Source of the DNA: Geothrix paludis
GTDB taxonomy: Bacteria; Acidobacteriota; Holophagae; Holophagales; Holophagaceae
Direction of reading: 5' to 3'
DNA: 64,000 nt
Assembly: GCF_022808815.1 (NCBI RefSeq)
Contig: NZ_JAKZLC010000004.1
Span: forward strand, 1-64,000
Shown here: one piece after another, positions 10,024 through 18,496 of the stretch
Layout of the letters: each line of letters starts with the position of its first letter
How positions within the stretch are numbered: the stretch's first letter is position 1
Translations under genes and position numbers: made by a program
The notes under the pieces: model-generated
Told to the model about the DNA's origin: nothing
The model's database searches: none
What the model saw: only the letters and a program-made list of their open reading frames with translations

Positions 10024-10070
10024 CCAACAAAGAACAAGGGGTCCCGGTGGGACCCCTTGTTCTTTGTTGG
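10024..10070. terminator. 22-bp perfect palindrome abutting attL
   Basis: 10024-10045 and 10049-10070 are perfectly complementary around a 3-nt loop (GGT); the stem contains AAGGGGTCCC. It runs into the first three bases of the 45-bp attachment repeat. In the minus direction it would end a transcript reading through the tRNA tail. Confidence 0.7.
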
Positions 10071-10112
10071 CTCCGGAGGAGGGATTTGAACCCCCGACCT
10101 AGTGATTAACAG
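10068..10112 (-). repeat. attL: 45-bp direct repeat of the tRNA-Asn 3' end
   Basis: Identical over 45 bp to 38543-38587, from TGGCTCCGGAGG to TGATTAACAG. It covers CCA, acceptor 3' strand, T-arm, variable loop and anticodon-loop bases. It bounds the island on the integrase side. Confidence 0.93.
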
Positions 10113-10276
10113 ATTCTTTTTGAGCATCACGACATCCCTTTGAAATTCAAACATAACATACATATTTATCAAATTTTATAAATATTTTCATCACCGCATA
10201 CCGTACTCTAAAACCCCCTGTAATACCGTGTTCCGCTGTAGCATTGCTGTAGCACGGTGCTACCGAGGGACAAAAA

Positions 10277-11554
10277 ATGGGTAAGACAGGTACAACCTCC
10301 CCTCGTCGAACCAAACTCACCAAGCGAATGATCGAAAGCTTGCCTGCAGACACCCAGGCCTACACGGTCTGGGACCAGGAGGTCCCAGGATTTGGGGTGC
10401 GGGTGCTTCCCTCTGGACAGAAGTCCTTCGTGTTGAAGTTCACGATCAACCGACAGCAGCGCTGGATCACCCTGGGGAGGTTCGGCGACCTCACACTTGA
10501 AGAAGGTCGAAAGCTCGCACTTTCACGACGCGGAGAGGCCGCCAAAGGCATCGACCCGACGATCGAGATTCGAGCCCAGAAGACCGCTCCCACCGTCAAG
10601 GAGCTCATCGATCGTTTCATCGAAGAACATGTCATCCCTAAGACACGAGAATCCACGGCCAGGGGCTACACAAGATTTCTCAAAAACGTTATCCAGCCCC
10701 GCCTTGGAAAGATGCTGGTCAAAGAGGTTTCCAGCGCCGAGATCGCTAAGTTTCACCACGACCTTCGGGCCACCCCACGCCAAGCCAACCAGGCGGTTGC
10801 CATCCTCCGGAAGATGTTCAACCTCGCAGAGGTTTGGAAGTACCGGCCGATCTCCAGCAATCCCTGCGTCCACATCGAGAAGAACCCTGAGCGGAAACGC
10901 GAGCGATACCTCTCCGATCCAGAGCTACATGCCCTCGGCGAAGCCCTTGTCGAGGCAGAAGACAAAGGGTCGGTCCCGCCAGCCGCGCTTGCTGCGATCC
11001 GCCTCCTAATCCTCACTGGGGCTAGACACAACGAGATCCTCAAGCTGCGGTGGAACCAGGTTGATCTCCAGAAGAACTGCCTGACATTCAAAGCCGACGA
11101 TCACAAAACCGGTGGCTCATCTGGGACCAAGACCATTCCCCTGAACCAGCCAGCATTGGATGTTCTGGCCTCGATCCCCCAAACACTAGGCAACCCCTAT
11201 GTCATCCAAGGGATCATCCCCGGAGGCCATTTCGTGGGTCTACAGAAGGTATGGGAACGGATCCGGAAGGATGTCTCCACCCGGGAAGCCGAGAGGGTGA
11301 AGCACAAGAAGAAGCGCAAGGAGGACGCGATCAGCCTTGAGGATGTCCGTATCCATGACCTGCGCCATACCTTCGCAAGCGTAGGAATCTCCAGTGGCTT
11401 CAGCTTGCCGACCATCGGGTCTTTGCTTGGTCATAGCCAACCCTCGGTCACCCAACGGTACGCCCATCTGGCCGACAACCCCCGAACCAAGGCTTCTGAA
11501 GAGATTGCCGCAAAGATATCTGGAGAGCTCTTCGGAAAATCACGAAATAGTTAA
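10277..11554 (+). CDS. int: tyrosine integrase with DUF4102-type arm-binding domain
   Basis: Site-specific recombinase of the P4/bacteriophage type, expected to act on the tRNA-Asn attachment site. The 425-residue product has an N-terminal arm-binding domain (about 12-100), a core-binding SAM-like domain (about 105-190) and the catalytic domain. Catalytic residues are Arg250 (TGARHNEI), His360 and Arg363 (HDLRH), His386 (LGHSQ) and nucleophile Tyr395. The ATG at 10277 has GAGGGA seven bases upstream. It lies at the end of the island away from the intact tRNA. Confidence 0.95.
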   Translation: MGKTGTTSPRRTKLTKRMIESLPADTQAYTVWDQEVPGFGVRVLPSGQKSFVLKFTINRQQRWITLGRFGDLTLEEGRKLALSRRGEAAKGIDPTIEIRAQKTAPTVKELIDRFIEEHVIPKTRESTARGYTRFLKNVIQPRLGKMLVKEVSSAEIAKFHHDLRATPRQANQAVAILRKMFNLAEVWKYRPISSNPCVHIEKNPERKRERYLSDPELHALGEALVEAEDKGSVPPAALAAIRLLILTGARHNEILKLRWNQVDLQKNCLTFKADDHKTGGSSGTKTIPLNQPALDVLASIPQTLGNPYVIQGIIPGGHFVGLQKVWERIRKDVSTREAERVKHKKKRKEDAISLEDVRIHDLRHTFASVGISSGFSLPTIGSLLGHSQPSVTQRYAHLADNPRTKASEEIAAKISGELFGKSRNS

Positions 11555-11642
11555 ACACATCATTATCAGTAAATAAATACATAGATAGCTACTCCGGTAG
11601 TTAGAGACGTTAGTGTTAGAATTCATCAACGGAGACGAAGAC

Positions 11643-11735
11643 ATGCTTCGGAAGGAACTCTATATCCAATCAGGCGATACGATCGGACTTTCGTTAGAAA
11701 TTCTCTTGACAATCTACTCAGCAGCCTTAAACTAG
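11643..11735 (+). CDS. possible 30-codon leader ORF upstream of abiEi
   Basis: ATG at 11643 opens a 30-residue frame (MLRKELYIQS...YSAALN) that stops with TAG inside the left arm of the 20-bp palindrome. A GGAG lies about 10 bases before the start. Its end inside the hairpin is what a leader peptide would show, but length and composition give no independent support, so it may be chance. Confidence 0.25.
   Translation: MLRKELYIQSGDTIGLSLEILLTIYSAALN
11706..11733 (+). promoter_or_regulatory. promoter of the abiE operon, overlapping its operator
   Basis: Perfect TTGACA at 11706-11711, a 16-nt spacer and TAAACT at 11728-11733. The -10 lies inside the left arm of the palindrome. Confidence 0.6.
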
Positions 11736-11763
11736 CGTCCTCAGGACGCTAGTTTAAGGCTGC
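11721..11763. promoter_or_regulatory. 20-bp perfect palindrome, probable AbiEi operator
   Basis: 11721-11740 and 11744-11763 are perfectly complementary around a TCA loop. The palindrome covers the predicted -10 and ends 11 bases before the abiEi ATG. Studied AbiEi antitoxins repress their own operon by binding inverted repeats in the promoter, so an operator role is likely. In RNA it would form a stable hairpin just before the start, where no ribosome site is seen. Confidence 0.65.
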
Positions 11764-11774
11764 GTAGCATAGAT

Positions 11775-12683
11775 ATGGAAAAACACCCTACGAGAATCCT
11801 GGAAGAATTCCTCGCCCCGGAAGGACGGCGAGTCCTCGCCGATTGGCGAGCGGGGGTGCTGATTCGTCGGGCCATCCGCCAAGGTCAACAGGTTTCGAAT
11901 GCCCTCAAGAGAGACAGCAGCACACGCTCGGTTCGCCGTCTCCTGGAACGCCTGAGTCAGGCCGGAGAGTTCGAAGAACTAGAGGAGTGCCCTCACCTCT
12001 TCCTGGTGAAGTCCCCGTATGCTCTGGGGGAGCCCATCCAGGAATGGGAGGTGCTGATGGAGGCACATCCATTGGCCGCCTTCAGCCATGACTCTGCGCT
12101 GGTCTTCCACCGGCTCACAGAAACCTTCCCACAGACCTTCCATCTCATTCTCCCGGTCATTAACCCAGATTGGCTCCCGATTGGGACAGATGATCGTGAT
12201 TGGGATAACGAGAAGCCACCCAAGGGACGTCGGCCCGAAACGATCTTCGGAAAGACCGTCTACTGGCATAAGGTGAAGGAAACCAGAGGTGTTCAGGAAT
12301 ACCGTCCATTTGGGTATCCGGTCAGGGTCACCACGCCTGCACGAACACTCCTAGACGGCCTTCTGGAGCCCTCCTGGTGCGGCGGCATCGAGAATGTTTT
12401 CCGTGCCTGGGCCTCGAGCAAGGACACCCTGGATCTTCCTGCCGTCCTCGATCTGGTGGATACCTTCGACAAGTCGATTCTTCGACAGCGAGCAGGATTC
12501 GTCCTGGAGGCTCTGGGATTCACCTCGCCAAGGATTGAGGCCTGGCAGTCAAAGATTTCGACCGGAGGATCCAGTCGGCTTCTGGCCAGCGAAGCATTCG
12601 ATGCTATTCCCGGCAACTTCAGCGAGAAATGGCGAATGGCCATCAATGTACCGACCGCCACACTCACCGAGGGTTGGATATGA
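11775..12683 (+). CDS. abiEi: AbiEi-family antitoxin and autorepressor
   Basis: Antitoxin of a type IV toxin-antitoxin/abortive infection system that counters AbiEii without binding it, and represses the operon (family knowledge). The 302-residue product has an N-terminal winged-helix-like part (about 1-80). The AbiEi C-terminal region includes the YPVRVTTPARTLLDGL segment near residues 180-195. No clear ribosome site precedes the ATG at 11775, which follows the palindrome directly. Its stop overlaps the next start (ATGA), giving coupled expression with the toxin gene. Confidence 0.82.
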   Translation: MEKHPTRILEEFLAPEGRRVLADWRAGVLIRRAIRQGQQVSNALKRDSSTRSVRRLLERLSQAGEFEELEECPHLFLVKSPYALGEPIQEWEVLMEAHPLAAFSHDSALVFHRLTETFPQTFHLILPVINPDWLPIGTDDRDWDNEKPPKGRRPETIFGKTVYWHKVKETRGVQEYRPFGYPVRVTTPARTLLDGLLEPSWCGGIENVFRAWASSKDTLDLPAVLDLVDTFDKSILRQRAGFVLEALGFTSPRIEAWQSKISTGGSSRLLASEAFDAIPGNFSEKWRMAINVPTATLTEGWI

Positions 12684-13546
12684 AGTCCAACTACCCAGCC
12701 AATTTCCAGGAAATCAGCATTTGGTCCAAAGACCATGGAATCACCCCGGCGCAGGCCAGAGAGAGGTATGCCCAATACGGTGTGCTCCGGGCCATCGCCA
12801 ATAGTCATTCCCTCAGCGATCTCCTCGTCTTCAAGGGTGGCAACGCCTTGGATTTCGTATGGATGCCGAACCGGAGCACCAGGGATCTCGATTTCTCGGC
12901 ACGAACCTCAGAGGGTGTTACCGAAGCGCACCTTGAAAAGCTGTTCAATGGTGCACTCGGCACAGTCACCAATGACCTGGGCACCCACTACCGGGTCCAC
13001 TCAGTGAAAAAGAACCCTCCTGGACCTGATAGGTCGTTCCCCACCCATGTTGTAACCATCGGCTATGCCCTGCCGGATGATCAACGCAATCGCATGGCCA
13101 TTCAATCCGGCCTCCACTCTCGGGCAACGATCCAGGTAGAGGTCAGCCTGAACGAACCCATCTGCGGGACTGAACCCACGGAATTCGATGGAGCACACCC
13201 TGTCAGCGTGGCAACCCCGGAGGACATCGCCGCAGAGAAGCTCAGAGCCCTGCTTCAACAGATTCCCCGAAATCGGCGGCGTCCCCAGGACCTCCTCGAC
13301 ATCTCTGTCATGCTCCGCGAAAAAGCCGGTCTTGATCTTGGCCTGATATCAGCTTTCCTGCTGCGCAAGGCAGAAGCCCGGGACATCCTGGCGATAAAGT
13401 CTGCTTTCCTGGTTTCGGAAATTTGGGAGCGTGCCAGCACCGGGTACGAAGACCTCCGGATCACCAGCCGGGGGCTCTTCGTCCCATTCGAAGAAGCCCG
13501 GGAAGTACTCCTTGACCTAGTCTCCAGACTTCAAATCCCTGATTGA
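12680..13546 (+). CDS. abiEii: AbiEii-family nucleotidyltransferase toxin
   Basis: Predicted nucleotidyltransferase toxin of the AbiEii/DUF1814 family; relatives add nucleotides to tRNA and block growth of infected cells. The 288-residue product has the GSX-like motif FKGGNAL (51-57) and the metal-binding RDLDFS (Asp69, Asp71). The conserved TPEDIAAEKLRALL segment lies further on. The frame is open upstream, but ATG 12680 overlaps the abiEi stop and begins the conserved region. It ends 27 bp from a convergent gene. Confidence 0.88.
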   Translation: MKSNYPANFQEISIWSKDHGITPAQARERYAQYGVLRAIANSHSLSDLLVFKGGNALDFVWMPNRSTRDLDFSARTSEGVTEAHLEKLFNGALGTVTNDLGTHYRVHSVKKNPPGPDRSFPTHVVTIGYALPDDQRNRMAIQSGLHSRATIQVEVSLNEPICGTEPTEFDGAHPVSVATPEDIAAEKLRALLQQIPRNRRRPQDLLDISVMLREKAGLDLGLISAFLLRKAEARDILAIKSAFLVSEIWERASTGYEDLRITSRGLFVPFEEAREVLLDLVSRLQIPD

Positions 13547-13573
13547 GCCATGTAGTCCAGGGTCAGGCAGATG

Positions 13574-14905
13574 TCAGAACTGGACGATTTGAAGGTCACA
13601 GGCTCCAGCCCCAGCCCGACAGGGCAAGCTGTGGATCGGGGGAACCCCCGAAAGCGGTAGGCCGACATGGCCAAGATTCGGTCTCAGACCAGAAGTCCTT
13701 CGTTCTAGGGCGGGCGCCCAACCTGCCGAGCGGTGGTTCGCCTCGGTTGCAGGCAAGGCGTGATTGTAGGTGTTGCCTGGACCAAATGAATAGACAAGTC
13801 GGTTGCCGGGACTACCCGAACACGAAGGCACACGCTTGCTACTCATCCAACCGCCGTGGTGAGGCACCACAATCGCAGAGAAAACCGAACCAAGGACCCC
13901 CGGTATGGCGGAATATCTGGCATCTCCAGGAAACAGGATCTGTTCACCAGACTCGCAATCGTTTACGACTACAGCGAGTCCACTATGATTCGTCCCCTTC
14001 CCTGTGCATTTCCGGATCTCAAATTCTGAGGTCTCTATAGCAGACAGTTGAGACGGCCAAATCAGGATGTTTCCACCGGCAGCTTTCAAACTCTGGACAA
14101 AAGTCCAATGCACTAGACCTATCCGTTGGCGCGGAACTATCCATGTCGCAGATAGCGCTCTTTTGTCACGCAATGCTGATGACCAGTGGTCCCAATCCCA
14201 ATGGGAGAGAATGATTGGCGGATTATTGTAGAAACAGAATTGACTGAGAGAGCCTGGAAAGGTGCGTGCATGTCCCTGCACTCCTCCTCCAAAATCCAGA
14301 TAGGTGAGTACGCTCCCCTTCCTATCAAGAAGCGCACCACAGCTCCCTTGGCCCACATCATAGACAGCCGCCATGTTTATTTCTCTTACCCATATGAGCG
14401 TGTCGACCAGCTCATCATCGGTGGCAGCTCTGTCACCTGCTAAAGAGTAATGGCGAAGCCGCAACAGAGAGTCTCCTGCGACATCCTCCTCGCGAACCAC
14501 ATGCACAGACTCGCTGACTTCCGAGAATAGATTCCAGTAAAGCCGAGGTGATTCATCAGTCGCACCCTTCGAAATAGCTAGCGATAGCCATGGCGCATTC
14601 CGGCGGTGGAACCGAATAAAGGGTAGAAGGTCATGGAAGGGATGATTCGTATCGTCTGCTTGGAATTCAACCTGGAGAATGAAAATGGGCACATTCTCAG
14701 CGAACGATGAATCCGAAGTTTGGCTCTCGTTTGTGATCCAGCGCGCATCGACGCAATCAAAATAGAGACGGTATGTTTCTTCGTCTCCTTCCAATCTTTC
14801 CGACTGATCTAAGTGGGCAAAAACCCGTAAGGGGAGTTCCGGTTTGGGTCCTTCCGTCTGGCCTGATTCAAGAAATGGATTCACGGAATCTCCTGAAATC
14901 GTCAT
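13574..14905 (-). CDS. MBL-fold metallohydrolase, ComEC-like, in defence context
   Basis: A 443-residue protein. The first 170 residues form an unassigned domain. A metallo-beta-lactamase fold then begins with DVGQG (183-187). It continues with the metal-binding HWDWDH (235-240), a distal GDARYSAI strand and PHHGG. DVGQG and HXDXDH are shared with the ComEC/Rec2 beta-lactamase domain, suggesting a phosphodiesterase or nuclease activity; no membrane segments are present. It stands alone between abiE and the replication module. MBL-fold proteins of this general kind occur in anti-phage systems such as AVAST type 1, but no STAND ATPase partner is nearby. The start is uncertain because its GGAG lies 12 bases away. 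Confidence 0.7.
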   Translation of the reverse strand: MTISGDSVNPFLESGQTEGPKPELPLRVFAHLDQSERLEGDEETYRLYFDCVDARWITNESQTSDSSFAENVPIFILQVEFQADDTNHPFHDLLPFIRFHRRNAPWLSLAISKGATDESPRLYWNLFSEVSESVHVVREEDVAGDSLLRLRHYSLAGDRAATDDELVDTLIWVREINMAAVYDVGQGSCGALLDRKGSVLTYLDFGGGVQGHARTFPGSLSQFCFYNNPPIILSHWDWDHWSSALRDKRALSATWIVPRQRIGLVHWTFVQSLKAAGGNILIWPSQLSAIETSEFEIRKCTGKGTNHSGLAVVVNDCESGEQILFPGDARYSAIPGVLGSVFSAIVVPHHGGWMSSKRVPSCSGSPGNRLVYSFGPGNTYNHALPATEANHRSAGWAPALERRTSGLRPNLGHVGLPLSGVPPIHSLPCRAGAGACDLQIVQF

Positions 14906-15026
14906 GGAATTAATTCACTCCGAAAAGGATACCCACGCATCGCCATCCACCTGGCTTGTCATTTTCACCCTATTGCAATCCTCCGTTCGGATCTCACATC
15001 CCCTTCACGCTCCACCAAAGGAGAAC

Positions 15027-15072
15027 AGCCCCCAGGGCCAAGTCCTCCTTTCGGTAGACCTCCCTGGGGGCT
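15027..15072 (-). terminator. hairpin downstream of the replication-module operon
   Basis: 11-bp stem AGCCCCCAGGG/CCCTGGGGGCT with a 24-nt loop, followed on the minus strand by TTCTCCTTT. It is placed to end the leftward operon that includes the 108-residue gene. Confidence 0.55.
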
Positions 15073-15138
15073 TGTGTGTCCTGATTGAAGGCGCAGCAAT
15101 TCTGACAGAATTCAGGCCCCCGCCCTTGCTGATCCAGA

Positions 15139-15465
15139 CTAGGCCAGAAGCTCGCTCATGGTCCCGGTGATGAGACATTGCATTACAGCGTCCATCCCCT
15201 TTTGCATCTCCTGCCGGCTCCGGAAAATGGTCAGAAAGACCCGAGCGGGATCTCCATCGTTGGCCTCTGATTCCAATACCCCAACGATGACCCAGTTCCC
15301 GTTCTTGAGGTCGATCACCCTCACATAATCGCACCCCTCCCGACGAACACCCCTGACGAAAGCGACCTCGGGACGCATCTTGAAGGCAAACCTGAGGGTG
15401 GGGGCCTCCATCACCAGGCTCGCAAGGAACGTGTAGGTGGAAGTTTCGTCGAACATCTTATTCAT
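15139..15465 (-). CDS. hypothetical protein (108 residues)
   Basis: I do not recognise the family. The product is a small alpha/beta protein without signal peptide or membrane segment; the pattern of hydrophobic strands (YVRVIDLKNGNWVIVGVLE) suggests a compact sheet. A ribosome site (AAGGAGAG) precedes the ATG at 15465. It is last in the leftward replication-module gene set, 120 bp after the ATPase gene, and is followed by a terminator. Confidence 0.6.
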   Translation of the reverse strand: MNKMFDETSTYTFLASLVMEAPTLRFAFKMRPEVAFVRGVRREGCDYVRVIDLKNGNWVIVGVLESEANDGDPARVFLTIFRSRQEMQKGMDAVMQCLITGTMSELLA

Positions 15466-15585
15466 GCTTCTCTCCTTCTGGGCACTCAGGTGCCCGCTGT
15501 GGCACAGGCCTCCGGCCAGTGCGGTTAAAACGGCACTACCAACTCCTCCTCAGCGGCCCTTGCAGGACCGTTAAGAGCGAACTCT

Positions 15586-16194
15586 TTAAGTGGTTTTCAT
15601 TCGAGCCTTCAATCCGACCAACCGCAGATCCTGTGATCTGACCTTGTTGACCGGAGAGACAGTGAGGAGGCGGCTCATGAGTCGAGCTCCGTATCTTGTC
15701 GTCAACTGAGACTCGTCGAGGTTGGAGGTCCAGAAGATCGGCAGTTGGTTTCGATATCGGTAGTCCAGCACTTCCGCGAACACACCCTGCGCATAATCTT
15801 TTTCCGAACCGAACCTCTCCTGCCCGATGTCATCAAGGTAGAGCTGGCGGGCTTCCTTCCAAAGGGTGATCAGCGAGTCCAGTTCCCGGTGCCCATCTGT
15901 GGCACTCATCCGCTTCAGTTTTTCGACTTCTTCCGGCCAACTGATCCATCGGGCAAATGGATAAAAGGGGAAGACTGCCTTCTCTGGATCCGGGCTCTCG
16001 ACCACAAACCTTTCGATGGTTTCCGCAAGCCGGTGCACAAGCTGAGAAGTCTTGGCTGCACCTGTTCCGCCGATGAGCCCGTATCCAGATGGAACATGCG
16101 GAATGGGATGGAACACCGGCATGTCCAGGCACTCCAATTCGGCAGGGGCAACCCCAATCTTCGAAAGAAGGTGAAGCGTCCTAGGATGCACCAT
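15586..16194 (-). CDS. DnaC/IstB-like ATPase, probable helicase loader
   Basis: A 202-residue AAA+ ATPase resembling phage and plasmid DnaC-type helicase loaders. The P-loop is GGTGAAKTS (Ala where Gly is usual before Lys), Walker B is LYLDDIG, and sensor region IFWTSNLDESQL is followed by an Arg-finger segment RLMSRLL. The ATG at 16194 follows a GAGGAGGG site and overlaps the previous gene by 14 bases. Context with a DUF1376-like protein suggests initiation of element replication. It is not a transposase helper, because no IstA-like gene is near. Confidence 0.75.
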   Translation of the reverse strand: MVHPRTLHLLSKIGVAPAELECLDMPVFHPIPHVPSGYGLIGGTGAAKTSQLVHRLAETIERFVVESPDPEKAVFPFYPFARWISWPEEVEKLKRMSATDGHRELDSLITLWKEARQLYLDDIGQERFGSEKDYAQGVFAEVLDYRYRNQLPIFWTSNLDESQLTTRYGARLMSRLLTVSPVNKVRSQDLRLVGLKARMKTT

Positions 16195-17002
16195 CACCAC
16201 CCTCCTCTTCCTCAGATCGCCCCAGCTGGTCCAGGAAATCCTTGTCCAACCCAGGTGTTCGCGACAGAGGTTTCGTATCACATACCCTGGAGATACCCGG
16301 GCCCTGTCCGGGTTCCTTCGCCCGGGCCAGCCAGGAATAGGCAAACCGCTCCATTCCCCCAGGGGTCTTCTGCCTGTGAGGATTGGCATTCAGCCAAGCC
16401 CTCATCTTCAGGACCTCCGTCAGAAGATCGAGTCCAGGGAAGGCCTGCTCCCACTGCCGCCAGACCCCATTAGGGATCTCCCAACCCGGAGCGGATTTGC
16501 CGCGACAAGGAAGAGAGAGAGGAGTGCCGCCGCGCGCGGGAGTCGGAGCATCCGACTCCGCGCAAGCATTTCTCTCACTCTCTTCTTCTCTATTCTTCTC
16601 TTCTGTACTCTCCTGTACTCCTGAACCGTGGTTAACCGCGGTGATATCGCCTTCGTCAGCGCCCTTCAACCTGCGCTGAGCCTGTCGGAGGCGTACCTGG
16701 TCCTGGCTCGCTCTTACCGCTTCGATCCAGGGGCACGAAAGGACACCCTCACCGGAGGGGGCGAACCAGCGCATCACCCGTGGCAAGAGATCGCGAATTT
16801 CACTGGCTTCGACAGCCAATCGTTCGGCGAGGGCCTCCACATCAGCTGGGATAGTCCGGCCCAGGTAACACTCGTCCAGGAGTTCCCTGGCTAGGCCTTT
16901 CTCGGCCCACGAGAGTCTCTGAAAGTGGCGATCGGACATCCACTCCGAGGGAGGCCAAGGGTACCAGGTCAACGGAACCTCCAGCCTGCTGACTCGCACC
17001 AT
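16181..17002 (-). CDS. DUF1376/YdaU-like replication protein
   Basis: A 273-residue protein. The N-terminal 90 residues (WYPWPPSEWM...LSWAEKGLARELLD) look like the DUF1376/YdaU winged-helix domain of phage replication proteins. A low-complexity Glu/Ser linker follows near 140-175, then a C-terminal helical part (VWRQWEQAFPGL...AYSWLARAK) like those that contact helicase loaders. The start overlaps the stop of the upstream HTH gene (TAATG) with GGAGGTGGAG before it. The pairing with the DnaC-like gene is that of a phage-type initiator and loader. Confidence 0.65.
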   Translation of the reverse strand: MVRVSRLEVPLTWYPWPPSEWMSDRHFQRLSWAEKGLARELLDECYLGRTIPADVEALAERLAVEASEIRDLLPRVMRWFAPSGEGVLSCPWIEAVRASQDQVRLRQAQRRLKGADEGDITAVNHGSGVQESTEEKNREEESERNACAESDAPTPARGGTPLSLPCRGKSAPGWEIPNGVWRQWEQAFPGLDLLTEVLKMRAWLNANPHRQKTPGGMERFAYSWLARAKEPGQGPGISRVCDTKPLSRTPGLDKDFLDQLGRSEEEEGGDGAS

Positions 17003-17244
17003 TACTCCACCTCCGAAGACGATGAGAGGCCAGCTTCGGAGGTGTTGCGACGACGGGATCGTTCGGCCCAAATCACCAGGTCATGGATCGCATATGTCAC
17101 CTTATGATGTCCGAGCTTGAGATACTCGGGCCCCCCACCGATCTGGCGGAGCAGCTCCAACCAGCGGTTAGAAATCCCAAGGAAGGCGGCAGCATCCTTG
17201 GTCGAGAGGTAGCCCTGGGGAGGCTGGTGAGACTTCAGGTTCAT
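17002..17244 (-). CDS. excisionase/AlpA-like helix-turn-helix protein
   Basis: An 80-residue HTH_17/MerR-type DNA-binding protein. YLSTKDAAAFLGISNRWLELLRQ forms the helix-turn-helix near residues 12-35 (shown here in two parts: YLSTKDAAAFLG and ISNRWLELLRQ), followed by a beta wing. Such proteins in integrated elements act as excisionase or as activator of integrase. The start at 17244 follows AAAGGTGA. It is first gene of the leftward replication set, so it may control it. Confidence 0.7.
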   Translation of the reverse strand: MNLKSHQPPQGYLSTKDAAAFLGISNRWLELLRQIGGGPEYLKLGHHKVTYAIHDLVIWAERSRRRNTSEAGLSSSSEVE

Positions 17245-17613
17245 GATGGGTTCACCTTTCGTTGGTTTTTTAGGCAGACCTTTCCTGACCTCATGGAGGA
17301 ATGGTGTTGGTCGATTGTGGTTTTGAGGTGTCCTGTTCAACGCTCGGCGCCAGCGTGGAACCTTGGAAGAGATGAAAAGGCGAGTGGGCAACCTTCAGGG
17401 TCAGATCTTCCCACCCGCCGATAGGACTGAATGGAACCCTCTTCCCTCAGGGAAGTACTCTTACTTCGTAAGAGTAATGGGCCGACCTCAGAATTAGGAA
17501 TGACGGTCATCTCGATAGACGATTTCTCAATTTTTTGATAATATATATTATGTTTTTTTATACATAGATATTAGGCCACACAGATAACATGTATTTTATT
17601 TAAAGGAATAATT
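17245..17613. other. divergent control region, possible element origin
   Basis: This region separates the leftward replication genes from the rightward RepL-like gene. It holds two adjacent tight hairpins, CTTCCC-TCA-GGGAAG (17441-17455) and TACTCTTAC-TTC-GTAAGAGTA (17456-17476). An AT-rich tract from about 17520 to 17613 with TTTTTTGATAATATATATTA follows. Paired palindromes next to AT-rich DNA and replication genes are typical of origins or divergent operators. Confidence 0.45.
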
Positions 17614-18381
17614 ATGGTTAAAATAAAGAAAGATCCAGAACTAGGTTCTGATTCAAAAAATCCTTTACTCGCCGCGGGAAGTTCCTCCCCAATCAAGAGG
17701 ACAAGCTACTTAACCATCCAGCAACGGCAAATCTTCTCGATTCTTGGGATCAAGCCGGAAGATCCACCCAAGGAGGATGAGAGTACATCGGTTCTTGACT
17801 GTAGTTTTCCAGTGCGCGCTCCTGACAAAACAAAAGCGGGTACCAAGAAAACAGCACTAAAGCACCCCGATCGGCTATTACCAACTGAGCTGCGTGTGCT
17901 CCTGCACCTATTTTCTCGGATGGAGTTCAGGAATTGGGTTCTTCAGGGCCAGGTAACACTTGCGAGGGAGCTCGGTATAACGGCACAGGCCTATAGCAGC
18001 GCATTGAAGCGGCTACAAGAGTTCAACATTCTCATTCGTCCGTGGGTCCGGACATCGAGTGGGACCCGCCCATGCATCCTTCTCAACCCGCTTCTGGTAA
18101 ATAGAGGGAAGAAGGAAGATCAGGAAAAGGCCGAAGCACTTTTTCTAAAATTGGCTGGCAAGATCAGCCGTCGTGGTCCCGCATCGAGGGTTCCCAAGAA
18201 AAAAAGGGCACACAAAGTGCGGGGATCGATCAAACCTGATCAGAACAAAGGAACCAGCCAACCACTCCCTGGTGAAACATTCGAGAGCAACTCATCAATA
18301 CCAACGAACCCTGATGAGTTCCGTGAAACAAAGGTGAGTGGCCTAAGGTCCATGGCAAGAACAAAGAAAAACGCCAAGTAA
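17614..18381 (+). CDS. RepL-like winged-helix protein (probable replication or control protein)
   Basis: A 255-residue basic protein. Its centre (about 88-150) carries a winged-helix: LPTELRVLLHLFSRM, then VTLARELGITAQAYSSALKRL, with an ILIRP wing (all shortened here). Plasmid RepL initiators and phage replication proteins share this layout. Both flanks are Lys/Ser-rich and probably disordered. Codon use is AT-rich at the start (AAAATAAAGAAA), unlike the chromosome. AAAGGA precedes the ATG. It faces the DnaC/DUF1376 operon across the AT-rich region. Confidence 0.55.
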   Translation: MVKIKKDPELGSDSKNPLLAAGSSSPIKRTSYLTIQQRQIFSILGIKPEDPPKEDESTSVLDCSFPVRAPDKTKAGTKKTALKHPDRLLPTELRVLLHLFSRMEFRNWVLQGQVTLARELGITAQAYSSALKRLQEFNILIRPWVRTSSGTRPCILLNPLLVNRGKKEDQEKAEALFLKLAGKISRRGPASRVPKKKRAHKVRGSIKPDQNKGTSQPLPGETFESNSSIPTNPDEFRETKVSGLRSMARTKKNAK

Positions 18382-18496
18382 TCACAACCTGGGTGGCCCA
18401 TCGGATCGAAAGGAAACCTCCGGCCTTTGGCGAATCTGTTTGTGCAGGCTAGTGTACTTTTCTGGCTCAAATAATCTGGATGAAACCTTAGATCGT

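Noticed and set aside
9852-10172. Short frames at the attachment site with RGDLNP and GFEPP-like peptides
   Set aside because: These peptides arise from translating tRNA 3' ends, not from genes.
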